From: Marsupella aquatica
Taxonomy: Eukaryota > Marchantiophyta
DNA: 64,000 nucleotides
Assembly (NCBI GenBank): GCA_973895155.1
Contig: OZ316893.1
Coordinates: 5,146,001 to 5,210,000, forward strand
Direction: 5' to 3'
Below the pieces are notes generated by a model that made no database searches, was not told the DNA's origin, and worked only from the letters and a program-made list of their open reading frames with translations. Both the position numbers and the translations under genes were made by a program. Each line of letters begins with the position of its first letter. Position 1 is the stretch's first letter. This document shows, piece by piece, positions 1 to 12,243 of the stretch.

Positions 1-1600
1 GATCACTAGATGGACCTCAATCACAAAAGAATGTGTCAAAATATGCTATGACTACTATTGGAGCACCCAAGCTGTTGGGTGCTCCAACAAACTATATGTG
101 CAAATCACTTCAGGACCTTACTAACTTCCAGATGCCAAGCACTTTTGGCCTGGTAGCATCTCCAACTGGCCGGTGAGACAAGTGGATCTGCTTGAGTTAT
201 TTGTGGACTTGAATGTGTGTTTTACCACTGATTTGGAAGTGGCTAGACAGTGTAGTGGCATCCGTTAGCACTAGATATGGAGTTGCTCCACCCAGTGGAA
301 ATGATACCCACCGTACATAACTACTTCCAAATGTCATTCTGAAGTCAATGGATGGCAAGGCTGCCCAGGTTATTGACCCAGATCTTGCCCTAAATATATG
401 GAACCTTGTTATAAACTTTTGCCCCCACAATGTTAAACACTAAAATTCAAACTCAACTCTGTCCACAGACGTCGCTCTTGCCGGCCTATGCTTCTCCTTT
501 AATTTCAAGCTCTTGAGGTATGGCTTCCCTTAGAGGTATGGAGCTCTTTTCTCAATGCAAGTACTCCCGATCAAAGGTAAGATCTCTCTAAAGTGTGTTG
601 AATCCTTGATTTGCGTTATTCCCAGAAGCACTCCAGATTGACTCATTATCAAGAACTATAATAACATGTTGCGCTGTTTTTGCAGTTGTTGTAGTTTTGA
701 ATGTGCAGAGCCCCCAAAACAAAGAATCTGACAAAGAGAAGGAATAAACCAAAAAACAATTACATTTAGTGTGAAGAAAAGACTGTTTCCAAGCAAGAAA
801 AGGGAGCTGCCAAATCTGCACAAGAATGAAGTCACCATCCATGCATATAAAGTGCTCCCTCTACCTCCCTATACCATTCTTTACACTATAATACCTATCC
901 CGGATTGTCCCTTCACAAACTAATCAAAAATGGGAACCAATCTTGACCCTTCATCAAAACATTATTCTTTAACACTATCAGATTGGTCCATATACACCAA
1001 TGCTTGTCGTTGTGCAGCCACTCAAAAGTTCACTTAATGAACGGTATAATTTGATAAAAAGTTGATTCTGGAGGCATTTAAAAACAGTCTCCTACTGATG
1101 AAGCTAAGTTTTATTGGATAACCTAGAAAAAGAATTGAAATGGACAAAATGAGAAAGGTGGCCCCTCCATGGGCAGAATACAGCTAGGAGGAATCCCCTC
1201 AGAAGTTCTAGTGCTGCTCAAATGCATGTTTATATCTCATGTTTGGTATAGAAGCATAAAATAGAAATGTTTATTTAACATGGTATGATAATAAATTTAA
1301 ACAATTCCTTTTTGTCAATGGTTTTGAGTAAACAATATCTATTCAAAGGCAACGTATACAAGTACAACAACTTGTAAGCAAAGACACAAGTAGTCAACAT
1401 ATGAGACAAGTGGTTAGCCAGTACCTCTCTAGACGATACCTCAACATGAGCGTACAAGATAATTTTACCTTTTAAACCCTTTGTTAGACTATATATAGTC
1501 TTCACAAATTAAAGCTCCCCTATCTTTCAATTCACTCTAGGAATCTTTCACTCATTAACTAAGTCCTGTACCAAGTATTACCGCACATTAAATCTACAAT
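1..1600. other. Intergenic, no recognisable gene
   Basis: AT-rich sequence with only short open frames of up to about 84 codons, none resembling a known family. I see no RNA gene or convincing transposon end. It runs up to the left arm of the inverted-repeat element at 1601. Confidence 0.5.
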
Positions 1601-1776
1601 GCGTTAATGCTCTCCAATTTCCCGAGGCCCCGTACATTTTGCCCGTCCTGGTTCCCGATGCTGTTGCCCGTGCGCTCCGGCCTGAGTTTGCCAAAACATA
1701 AACCAATACTCCACCAGTTTGTCATCTGCTTTGGCTCGATCAACTTTGTGCCATTGACTTCAGGTTTATGTTCTGG
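1601..1776 (+). repeat. Left arm of inverted-repeat element
   Basis: Pairs with 2225-2393 in inverted orientation, with scattered substitutions and small indels. Similarity may continue weakly outward, since short TTAAATYTACAA blocks lie beyond both arms. Confidence 0.55.
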
Positions 1777-2224
1777 CACCCTTCACTTGTTGTCGCTCGC
1801 TCTGGCCCAAGTCTCTGATGCTGCTGCCCACTCCGGCCCAAGTTTACTAGAACATAAAGCAAGACTCTATGATTCATCATGGTTGACTCTTATCCAAAGT
1901 ACTAGGCTTTGTCTGAACACTGAGACTCTATTACTAAATAGGCTTGAATGCATTGGAAGAAGTGTCGCCAGAACATAAACCACTACTCCATAGACAACAA
2001 GCATTTGGCAAAGCATTTGGCAAAACATTTACCAAGACTCCATCAATCTTAACCAAAATACTATGCTCTACAACACTTAGACTTTGTTACAAAGCAAACA
2101 TGACCTTGTTGGAAAGAAGTGTTGCCAAAACATAAACAACGACTCCACAAAGACTCACACAAGGAAGAAGTTAATGGCACAAGGTTGATCAGGCCGAAGC
2201 AGACGAAAACAAAAGAAAAGCGCC

Positions 2225-2393
2225 TAAACATAAACCCTAAGTTGATGACACAAAGTTGATTGAGCTGGAACAGATGACAAAATAATAGAATCTTGACTTA
2301 TGTTTTGGCAAACTCGGGAGGGAGCAGACAGCAACATTGGGGACTGCAATGGACAATGTAGGGAGCCCCAGGAACATGGGAGAACATTAACCC
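2225..2393 (-). repeat. Right arm of inverted-repeat element
   Basis: Reverse-complement counterpart of 1601-1776. The arm ends in CATTAACCC at about 2393. Confidence 0.55.
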
Positions 2394-3494
2394 TTAGTTT
2401 GTAAATTTAACAAACAATCCAAGTAATTCATACATTAAAGATCATCAACCTTGGGTTTACTCTATAAGAATGAATCTTTCATTCATTAATTAATTCAAAC
2501 TAGACAGTGAATAAAGCGTTAGATTCATATCGCAAGTAGGATTATATACTAATAATCTACACCTAAGAATAAATATCTATCACATGGGTTGTGGATGTAG
2601 TTGACTATCATGTCAAATGTCAATGAAGGCTTCCTCTTAGCATTTACTAGAATGCCACCCCTTTCTAAGTTTCTATTCTAATGGCCTTTGCATTTATTAC
2701 CACAATGGACAATCTTAAATCTTACCTCTTGGCTTGAATGGCTGAAATGTACCGTCTGACTTTAAGTCTCGGATTCTCCAACAACCTCGGATTCTCCAAC
2801 AATGTGCAACAGGACTGGTGCTGCTGCACGGTAGGTAGTGGATTTCCCTTCTGTCCACAGTAGATGATGTAGCTTTTTTCCAGCTTCGACATGGATGATA
2901 ATAATGGTCAATTGATTCATTAATTCAGCTTGGAACGTTGGAATGGCTCATTATCAGAGCTCGTTGTCTTCATTATTCTCCTCGCTTTTATCGTCGATTT
3001 ACGAACGAAGTACGTAGGACGTAATCACTGTCCACTCCTCATGGATCGTAACATGGAATATATTTGGTCGCTCGTATAGTGAAAGACAGTACACACGACG
3101 TACTCACCATACGTTCCTCCATGGATTACAACATTAAATTCATTTGGTCATATATCGAATTCTTCGGAATAACTTGTCTATGATCAACAACTGCACTGTT
3201 GTCATGGCTATGCTCTCGGTTATGCTCCATTTTCGATAAAAGTTGGAGATAGTTACTAGAATCTTTCTCGGCTCCACTTTCGATAAAGATTGGAGATAAT
3301 TACTAGAATCGTGGGGACCGACACTTCCAATATAAAATAGTGATAGTTTCTTCTCCACTTGCAATATAAAATAGAGATAGTTTCTGCTCGGTTCCCCGGC
3401 GAATCCTAATTGAAACCATTGCATCAGACCTATGCGGTAGTAGCTCGATGAGACGTCTAATGATGTCTCAAATCAATATCCTTTCATAAATCCA
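2394..3494. other. Intergenic, no recognisable gene
   Basis: No coding or RNA feature recognised. A short direct similarity exists between about 1536-1562 and 2468-2494 (GAATCTTTCAYTCATTAA-type sequence), which may be part of the flanking repeat structure. Confidence 0.4.
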
Positions 3495-3731
3495 ATGCCA
3501 TTGTCGGCTCAAGGACTCCAAGAATTGTTGCTTCCGGAAATAGTGAGCGACCTTTGGGACAATCCTGGGATCGGAGCAGCTAACCGTCTCGCATTCCAAA
3601 CCAATTCATCAACTATGTACTTGACTTGGACCGGGCGGGGATCTGATGAGATGGAGATAAGTTACGGTGGAGAGGTTACAGTGAAGTTGACGGACACTTT
3701 CCTTGGGAGTCGGCATGTGTGCGGTTTCTGA
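3495..3731 (+). other. Unassigned 78-codon open frame
   Basis: An ATG-initiated open frame of 78 codons upstream of the copper transporter. The composition looks somewhat protein-like, with an N-terminal amphipathic stretch followed by a Thr/Gly-rich part, but I recognise no family. It could be a remnant exon, a small hypothetical gene or chance. Confidence 0.15.
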
Positions 3732-4336
3732 CGTCATGCTCGCTAGGTAACACCACAATCATGGGTGTGATCGAGCACCCCGTGCCACCAAACAAGCATT
3801 CGCAGCTTAGCTCAATATCATTGTCGTACTGGCTATTGAAAGGCAGGTTCTCAGTCGCATCTGAACATTATTTCATATCGCACTTCAGTGGTTTATTGAG
3901 ACGAACTGTTCGTTGCAAGCTTGTGTTAATCCAAGGAATGATATATGTAGGAGTCGACCAGGCAGTGAATTGAAGAAGCGTCCGGGAATACGAACGAATC
4001 GCTGTAAGTCACCTGTGACGAGACTGATGTTAGTCAATTGCGAAGTTTGGCAGGTCATGGGTAAGGATACGCGGGAGTCGGTTATTATATCAACATGAAT
4101 GAATAAGGATTACTGAGTGACGTTTATTGTAGTGCTCCGGGTTGGATTGAGAACGTTTGGTGTGGCTCATGGAATTTGGACGCAGAGCTCTTCAAAAGCT
4201 TAGTTACCCCTCACTTGTGATTGGTTGTGTCGACGAGATACTCGATCTCCACTGTAGGACTACTTCGGTGACCAAGAGCTGGGAAGACCTGTGTCTAGCT
4301 AGGGTCTAAATCAGCTTGCTCGTCACGGGCCGGGCT

Positions 4337-4846
4337 ATGAATCAAATGGGTTCCCCGATGGCTCTACAAAGTCCTAGTTCTATGCCTACGGGTATGTCTG
4401 GCGATGATATGATGATGGCGATGGCAATGCAAAATTTCTTTGTCTGGAGCAAAAATGTCACTCTGTGGTTTAGCCAATGGTCGACAAAGACGGGGGTAGA
4501 ATACATTTTGACCTTGCTGGCGGTCTTCCTTCTCGCCGCCGTTTATCAATGGCTGACGAGTTTTCGCACAAATCTAGTTTCTCGGTTCAAAGCGATGCAG
4601 AGCTCGGCAGAGCCAGAAAAGTCGGACGAGCTAAAAGCAGGGAAGTTGGACGAGCTAGAAGCTGGCTTGGCGATAACTCCTACCCAAAGATATCCAAAGG
4701 CGGCAAAGTTGGGTCTTGCAGTTCTCTTTGGAATCAATTCGGCAATCGGATACTTGATCATGCTCGCTGTCATGGGCTTCAACGTAGGAGTATTTCTGGC
4801 TGTGGTGTTGGGCCTCACCGTTGCATACCTTTTCTGCGATTTATGA
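4337..4846 (+). CDS. COPT: CTR/COPT-family copper transporter
   Basis: A 169-residue integral membrane protein predicted to take up Cu(I) as a homotrimer, as CTR-family proteins do at the plasma membrane or vacuole. The N-terminus (residues 1-31) is Met-rich, with a cluster near residues 24-31 (DDMMMAMAM) typical of the extracellular copper-gathering region. TM1 lies at about 54-72. A charged cytosolic loop (about 75-122) follows. TM2 (about 125-147) carries the hallmark MxxxM motif as MLAVM at 142-146, and TM3 spans about 150-167. The tail ends with a single Cys (FCDL). The usual GxxxG helix-packing motif of TM3 is not seen. The ATG at 4337 is the first in-frame ATG. The gene is intronless, as COPT genes commonly are, and its length is normal for the family. 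Confidence 0.9.
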   Translation: MNQMGSPMALQSPSSMPTGMSGDDMMMAMAMQNFFVWSKNVTLWFSQWSTKTGVEYILTLLAVFLLAAVYQWLTSFRTNLVSRFKAMQSSAEPEKSDELKAGKLDELEAGLAITPTQRYPKAAKLGLAVLFGINSAIGYLIMLAVMGFNVGVFLAVVLGLTVAYLFCDL

Positions 4847-7800
4847 CGTAGATCTGGATGATGCTCGGGGATCGGAATCAGCTGTCTGTTAGCTCAGCTT
4901 TGTCTTGATTTGATTTTGTAGCATCGTGTATTCAGGGTCTCGTTATTTCCTCCGTTTCCATCATTATGTAAAGGAAAAGGTCGTGTATAACAATGGTCAT
5001 ATAGTCCAGAGTATGTGGGAATTAGTTTTAGGGGCGTTTCGATCCTTGAATGGCATCCCTCCGTGCCTGAAATTTGGTCAAACTTCGAAGGATTGGCCGC
5101 TCATACATGTTTAGTATCTTGATTGGAATTGAGTTAATGACAGGGTGCCTGCTATGCTTTATGATTCCAGAGCAGGGGAAGTACTTTCACTAGAAAAGTT
5201 CAGCTTGTGGGTTAGAGATACGTCAACTCACAGTGCAACAGTATATACTAATAAGCTGGTGCGTTTAATTAGAAACATAGTTAGTCACATGAATAATTCA
5301 AGCCCTTACATGAACAATCTAACAATTACATGAACAATCTAAGAATTTTCTAGTAACAACTGTGGAGGCCTCTTACTAACATGTTTCAGGTTCATCTCTA
5401 CAGATCTAGCTTGCTCAGGCGGATTGTGCTATCTGTTGTTAGCAAACATACAAAATCTAAAGTCATTCAATATGTTCCAACGCAAGCTGATTTCACTTAA
5501 TTACTCTACTCAAGAACATCCAATGTAATTATTAGCCAGTTAAGTCAGAGAAAGTGGGGTAGAAGGAGACTAGGATACTTGTTCTTTCCATTTCTCAACC
5601 GGGTTCTCGAGTATCGATGTAGGCACATTTAGTACTTGTCTTAGGGCATGAAAATTGGAAGAAACGACGCATCTGGTCCAACATCGGAGACCTACACGAG
5701 ACGAGCAATTCTGTCAGAGATATATGATAACCAATATCATCCAGAAAGCTTATGAATCTTTACGCCAGGTGTACTATCGAGACATTCTGACTTTGTCTGA
5801 AAGCCAAATACGCAAGCAAGTTAACTATGAACCTGCTTGGAGCTCTTATAAAACCAAAAATGTGTCAATGTCGAACAATTTTAACAGTATTTATGGAGCA
5901 TGTGGTTCTTATAATGTTTGCGACGATAAGTACTCGTGTCGTACATATATCTTCCAACACATGACAATAGCGTTATCGGTGAAAATTTCGGCCGTTCGTC
6001 CCGAAAGCATCGAACACAATAAGTCGTTCTCTTCTTAAAAGAGACTGTCAGTGTTATGTTTAGAGCACGCTCACTAAAGAAAGAGTGATCGTTGTGGATA
6101 CCCAGACAAGCTCGGCAATTGTAAATTCTCAAACTTGCCGAGAAGTTTTGGTCCCTGGTTACAAACAGATTATAAATATGTGAACGGGCTTCAAGTTCAC
6201 CAGGAACCAAAAGCCTCGCATTTTACGGTTCTATTCTAAATAGGCATCCATCATTCAAATTTGGAGATGTGAAGTGAATATGGCCAAATATGAATTTCAT
6301 TTCCTCAGTCTATCACGATTTAGCAGTGAATTTAAGAGAATTTTGAAGAAGAGTATCAGACTTCTCCTCAATACTGATGTGGAAGAATATTTTAGTAACG
6401 AACTTGAAGACCAAAATGTGCGTGAATCTTTGTAAATTAATCGAAAGCACTCAATTTGATTCAATCTTTGTTTTCTCCAGAATCTTGGTACTGTTACACA
6501 TATACGTAGGCGCAGGTCTTGTGTGATTGTTATGAGTCACGACATCATTGAGAGCATGTTTGGTCTGATTTTATGGAATTGCAGCTTTGCAGCGATAAGG
6601 GCTTATGATTGCTCATAGCAAGTCTCGCCCAGTTGATTGTTGCAAACTGAATTCTATGCGAAGAAACGGCCATGACACTGCAAATTGCCTTCCTCAGAGA
6701 TCTCACGAGTCAGAAAACACAGCAAGTCGCCTAACCTGCACATACGGCCTAGAAGTGTCCGGCCTGTCAAATGTGAGACTGGTTGTCTTTTAGGTAGCGT
6801 CCCTCTCAATTGACCAAATTGTGAAGGCCAGCATGCTATAGAATTATATACTAATTCTCTAGCTTCGCATCAAGTTAAGTTTGCGACCATCCGCATTGTT
6901 AGAGCAGTTTTCAAAAGCACACTTCATCATTTGATAATGTTCAATCACACTCGAGCCTGGAGAAGATTGAAGCATCCTTCATTCTAACAATCGGTCGCCG
7001 TTCGCAAGAAACACGAATCTGTGTATTATCCGATAAGTGTCGCACATGGAAATGGAGAATTTGTCGAAACATAAAGTTCATGTAATTGTTATAATGGGTT
7101 CGCTGCGGCATTGAATCGTCTTCGTGAATGCCCTTAAAATGAGGTCTTGTTCTCAGGGATCCTAGCCCTGTCCATACTGTGTTCTCATCTCACAGCTGTT
7201 ACGAGTTGGACCAAATTTCATATATATCTGGCATCTGGCCCTCTCTAAAAATCTGGGCCCTAAGGATTCATCAGCTACGATGAAATTAAACAGAAGTTGC
7301 TTATGAGTGTCATTGGGCCGCAAATGGATCGAGGCTCTCAAGATTATTCTCTCACGATAAGGCCAAACTAAGCCGGGAGTCCCCGCATTCACTTGTCGCT
7401 GGTCTCGGAAATCCACAGAGCTAAATTTCCATATACTGCGAGATTCGAAATCTATGTGTCCTACTTGGATTGCTATGGCCTTGTCCTTCGCGTTTCTCGA
7501 GCAATCTATTAAGAACAAATGACATAATCAAGTGGCTCGGCCTACCCTTTGCGTCCCTGGGGATTAATCGCCTAGCTTGTTCAAAAGAACCGCTTGGGTT
7601 GCTGAAGCAGTATTGTTTGTGCAGATCTCTAGCCAGAGTAACATCCCGCCCTCGAAGCGGAAGGCCATTAATATCGTGGATAGCATGGACATGGCATGTC
7701 AGAAATTTAAGCGCCAACCGGGTGCATTAAAAATGAAGACCTACCATGAGCATCAACGGCCGAGCGTATTACAATATCAACCTCAATGAAGGGGACCTAC

Positions 7801-10800
7801 CATTATCCATAGCGGTGGTATACCAGCTAGTGTAAGTTGAGATGGAACTGGGAAATTAGAATAATTGTGTCCGTTACAAAATGGCAGCGTCCCCCTTAAC
7901 GATGCCAGGATTTGCTCCCTACCTGACGTAAGGCTAAGATCAGAAGCCTTTTCCGTATACCAGGTACACTGACTACACTCCCCCCTCACCTGTACCATGT
8001 ACCTTGTACCAGTTCCCACCACTGTAGGTTTTCCAGCGGCTTTTCCAAAAAAACAAGGAACGCCAGAACGCGTATGGGAGACTTGTGCTTATCTAAGGTA
8101 CCATGCGTCCACTATTCTCATCGGAATCAGGCATCCTTTTGAATTTTCGATTTCCCCACCTTTCTAGAATCTCACAAAACAGGTCATTTATCATTCGTAG
8201 ATGCAAATTTTATTACGAATAAGAAAACAAGAAATTGAATCAATGAAGCTGGATCCTCAAAACACCAGATCATTGTACTCTGGTCGACAACTTTCAACAA
8301 TCGATAGAGATCTTCCTGATCTGGACAGCTATCCTACAAAAGGTGCTTTCGATGATCAAGACGATAAAATAATTAAGTCTGTGAGACCTTTCTGCATCCA
8401 GCTCTTAGCGCAGGATTTTCTTAGTGTAATGAAAGGATTAGGATCGAACAAATTAGTAGTATTTAATCAGATAGACGACTGTTCAATTCGTGTCGTCATA
8501 TTAGTAAAAGATGATTGCATTATAATCATAGTAAATAAACATTTGATAAAGAATTATTGTTTTCGAATCCAGCTTATGCATGTGTTAGTAATGTCCTCAG
8601 TTAAGAGAAAGTAACTTGCCCCTGGATTTGGAAGGAGTGAAAGTTGTGAGGGATAAAATCCTTGGTTCAAAACAATGTCGGCTCTCTTCTGACGTTTTGC
8701 TCGGTTATCGGCTGTAAGCTACGTGCAGGTTCCTTAATTTCGGGATGCTGCATGCCTTTTTGTCCCTACGAAAACAAGGGTACCTTTGATTCGATAATTA
8801 GTAGTACCTCCTTAAGTTAGTTAGAAGCAGTTTTTGTCTGAGTCCTTAGACGAACCCTTAAAACTTGGTCCAAGTACAGAAACTATCATTGCCATTTGAT
8901 CACCGAAATCGAGGACTCGAACGACTACAAGAAGAAAGATAGTAGGCCTTCTGCAATCAGATTGAATGCGTAGCCTCGTATGACTAGACTCGACTAGGGA
9001 AGTAAACTTCAAGTCAGGAGTGAGATAGTACTTAGCTTGAAATGTTTTTAAATTGGATCACAGGGTACACTTCAAGTACCTTAATTAAGACGAAGAAAGT
9101 AGCCATGATCAAATCAATAATTGATGCACAAAGGACAGGCTTAACTCAAAACTTGCGCTTTTTTCTGAAGAAGGCATGCTTAATTGAACTTAAAATCAGG
9201 CTCATTTCGGCTAATGAGATATTCCTTCGTCCAGAAAGGTTGACGCCTCGGATGCAGCCATAAGCTTAGTTTGATGCCAATGTTCAGTTTCTTAGAGAAT
9301 GCTACTGTGTATCTCGTAATGGTTGTGAGATTGAGTGTCGAAGAGTGCTAAATTCCATCTTAAGTTTCGTCATTCCGGCCAGCCGAAATGAAACTGGAAT
9401 GAATCAACGGTGCCCCGTTCTAACCACAAACAATTATACGAAAGTTGGGGACCCACGCGAGTACTTCGGTTGTCACAACATTCATCCAGCTCTCACGGAA
9501 CCAATCTGGAGTTACATGTGGTATACGGTCCAGAAGTCCCTCAAAGGATGACACGCTTGGTTGCTGAAACACCTAGCCTTCCAAATATCTTGCGGCCTAG
9601 AACCCTTGCCTCTTGATACCATGACAAATTCAGCTTAGTTTGCTTTCTAGTTGGAGAAAAGGGTTCCCCTTTGCTCGGTCAGCTCAATGGGAATTATTCC
9701 GTGCTCGACCACACACTGGACAAGGCTTGGTGAGCACGTTGGATCCTCCAGTCGCCACAGAGATACGCAAAGCAGAACATCTGCATGAGAAACCGCCAGA
9801 AAGCATATGTAGGTGGCATTTTCGACAGGGAGTTTCCCGACATTCTGAAACGTTGGTAAAAAGGTTGAGGATCAAATTAATGGAGCTTTGGTTCCTGCAA
9901 ACGGCAAAAGTCAGGTAGTTCATGGATGGAATTAGAATGGCTGAACCTCTCGAATAGAAACATTACCTGTCGAGCAGTCATCGCTCTGTGCAAGATTTCT
10001 TGCTCCACATTAGACCAAACAATGATGTCCAAATCAAACGAGGTAGGAGCATGCTTGAGGTATGGTACAATTATAAGCCAGTTGCACGGTTGAGACTCTC
10101 AGGCGGATTCCCATTTTTTTATTTAGCAAAAAAGAGCGGTGCGTCAGACCAAATAAACGGAATTTGTGGCATATGATGCGAAGCACGACCTAGCTTGTTG
10201 TTGGTGACAATGAGGATTTTCATTGGAGAAACTATCTTCAGGTCAATATACAGGGTCTGCAATGTAAATCTCTAATGTATTGCTTTTGCCATATGTTCAG
10301 GCTAACCTTATCAGTCTCAGCGTCCTGATGAGCCTGTCTTGGAACTAATCAGGTTTCCAGCACATCTTGGCCAACTTAACTTATGGGGTTGTGAAAGTGG
10401 ACTCAAATTAGGACAAACATGCAGGTGGTGGGGACTATGGCCCCTAGTGTTCATTCTCAGTCCGTGGGTTTATAAGTTACAAGTCTAGTTAAAGGTGCTC
10501 GGGAGATGGCCAATCCGTTCCAAACTAGCCTAAGTATTTGTTCTTAGAACATAGATAGAGCACATTCAAGTTCGTTTTGCCATTTAAGAGACCACCACTC
10601 TTCATTATAAAGTTCATTTTCAGGTTTCCTCTAGCAAGATTCGTGCTTTAGGTCTCCCATTCAAAGTGGCCCTATAGAACTTGAGGTGTCTTAATTAGAT
10701 TGTCCAAAGGAGACCCTAGCAAAACTTAAGGGGCTTTAGCTAGTCTCAAGGAGACGGCTCTAGCAAAGCTTAGGGGTAATGTACTTTCGATAGTGGATAA

Positions 10801-11000
10801 TAGATGCGCTAAAAGAGCTCAAGCGGGTTCGTCGGCTAAACCGTTAATAACAACAAAACCTCAACTGCAGTCAACGCCGTTCGGAACGCCTTCACAGCAT
10901 ACGCCGCTCTCTTAGAAACAGCGGGGCCTTGCTAGACTTAGTCACCACTACAATCAGCGGCTTCCGCCGCCGCCGCCATATCGAAGGCGAGTTTCTGACT
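4847..11000. other. Long intergenic region, no recognisable gene
   Basis: More than 6 kb with only short open frames on both strands, none recognisable. The longest is 137 codons at 8201-8614. Codon use and frame structure do not suggest an intact gene or an obvious transposon. Degraded transposon or pseudogene sequence is possible but cannot be supported by eye. Confidence 0.4.
8201..8614 (+). other. Unassigned 137-codon open frame
   Basis: Starts with ATG at 8201 and runs to a TAA. The product would be Ile/Val/Leu-rich in its second half with no motif I recognise. The DNA is AT-rich and no neighbouring exon is evident. It may be a chance frame, so I assign no function. Confidence 0.15.
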
Positions 11001-12023
11001 AGCGGCAGGACGAACCGCTGAAGTTCTCCCGCCGCCAACCAAGCGAGTGCGTGCCAGTCGCCAGAGAGAGGGACAGAGAGTATTCGTCGAAAGTACTAAG
11101 GCCCACATAGAGCATTGGAGTCGCTCATCACGCGCCTTTGCGATCCGCTGCAGGTACTGTCCCTAGGGACCCGTACGCGGTGAAGCCACAGACCGGTCCT
11201 GAGCCCTGACCTTGGTACAGTACTGTACCTTAACGGTAGGGACGGGGGGGGGGGTGTACTTTCGTCAAGGCCAAGGCCCCAGTGGTACGTGCGTACGTCT
11301 CACAAGAATGGGAATGTTTGTCGCAGGTTTCCCAGGTACGTACGGTAGGGGGAGGGACCCGTACCTATGTACAGGGAGGGTACGCCTTGGCAGTAAGTTA
11401 GGGTCCCTGGAGTTTCATGACTCTCTTTGCCGTAAGGCTTAGTTTTTTCTTCGTTACTTTCCATTGAGAATATCTTTGTGTGTCTGGACTCTTTCTTCTC
11501 TTTTTTTCCATACCGTTATTGGGCCCATAATCCATACTCCTTTTTTGCCAATTTGTGTGATTGATTTCTGTGCAGTCGGAAAAGGATTCCATACTCTTGC
11601 TGCATACGGTACTCACCTGTACTTAGTTCCTTACACCAAGCAGAATGACAGTTATTTCTCGAACATAAGAGCCTCTACAGTAGCTCGTGCAACACTCAGG
11701 GTTGAGGTGAAATGTTATAACTGAGAAGATAATATAACTCTCTTGCTGTCCTGGTGGTGCCATTTCCAGTCACTCTAGTATTACAAGTGACCTTGAAGCC
11801 TATGGCTTTCTGGCTGGCTGGATTCAGGGTATGCCATTTATCTTTTACTGCTGACCTCTCTTCCTGGGGAGGTGCAAATTCTGTTATTTGCTCTGATTTG
11901 CATGTCAGTAAAGTCAGGTTAAGGAAGAAAAGAAAAATTCACCTAGATTGAAGGAAATTCATCAAACAATTATGTATAGGATAATGGTCTTGGGATGGAC
12001 CATTACTGCATATAAAGGTCTAC
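11001..12023. other. Intergenic with poly-G run
   Basis: No gene recognised. A run of G residues at about 11243-11254 lies in a stretch rich in GTACGTAC-like tetranucleotides (about 11200-11390). Confidence 0.35.
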
Positions 12024-12243
12024 CATATGTTGACCTGCATATGCAAGGAGACATACGGGAGACCTTATACGCATAATGGTCCAAAACAAACCCATTGGCC
12101 AATGCTAACAGGCCTAAAATATTTTGGCACAGACATATGTTGACCTGCATATGCAAGGAGACATACGGGAGACCTTATACGCATAATGGTCCAAAACAAA
12201 CCCATTGGCCAATGCTAACAGGCCTAAAATATTTTGGCACAGA
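12024..12243. repeat. 110-bp tandem duplication
   Basis: Two essentially identical 110-bp copies lie head to tail. Each begins CATATGTTGACCTGCATATG and ends with ATTTTGGCACAGA; copy 1 starts at 12024 and copy 2 at 12134. The lack of divergence implies a recent slippage or unequal-exchange event. No gene is involved. Confidence 0.9.

Larger units (their letters stand above)
1601..2393. mobile_element. Long inverted-repeat (foldback/MITE-like) element
   Basis: The left arm (about 1601-1776) matches the reverse complement of the right arm (about 2225-2393) at roughly 75-80% by eye over about 170 bp. Outer edges pair GCGTTAATG with CATTAACCC. Inner blocks share GAGTTTGCCAAAACATAA and a GTTGAT...CAGATGACAAA stretch. 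A further partial direct copy of the right-arm interior lies at about 2159-2210, and related CCARAACATAAACCA motifs recur at about 1848, 1966 and 2123. No transposase is encoded. This looks like an old foldback or long-TIR non-autonomous DNA element. No clear target duplication was found, so the exact borders are uncertain. Confidence 0.5.
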
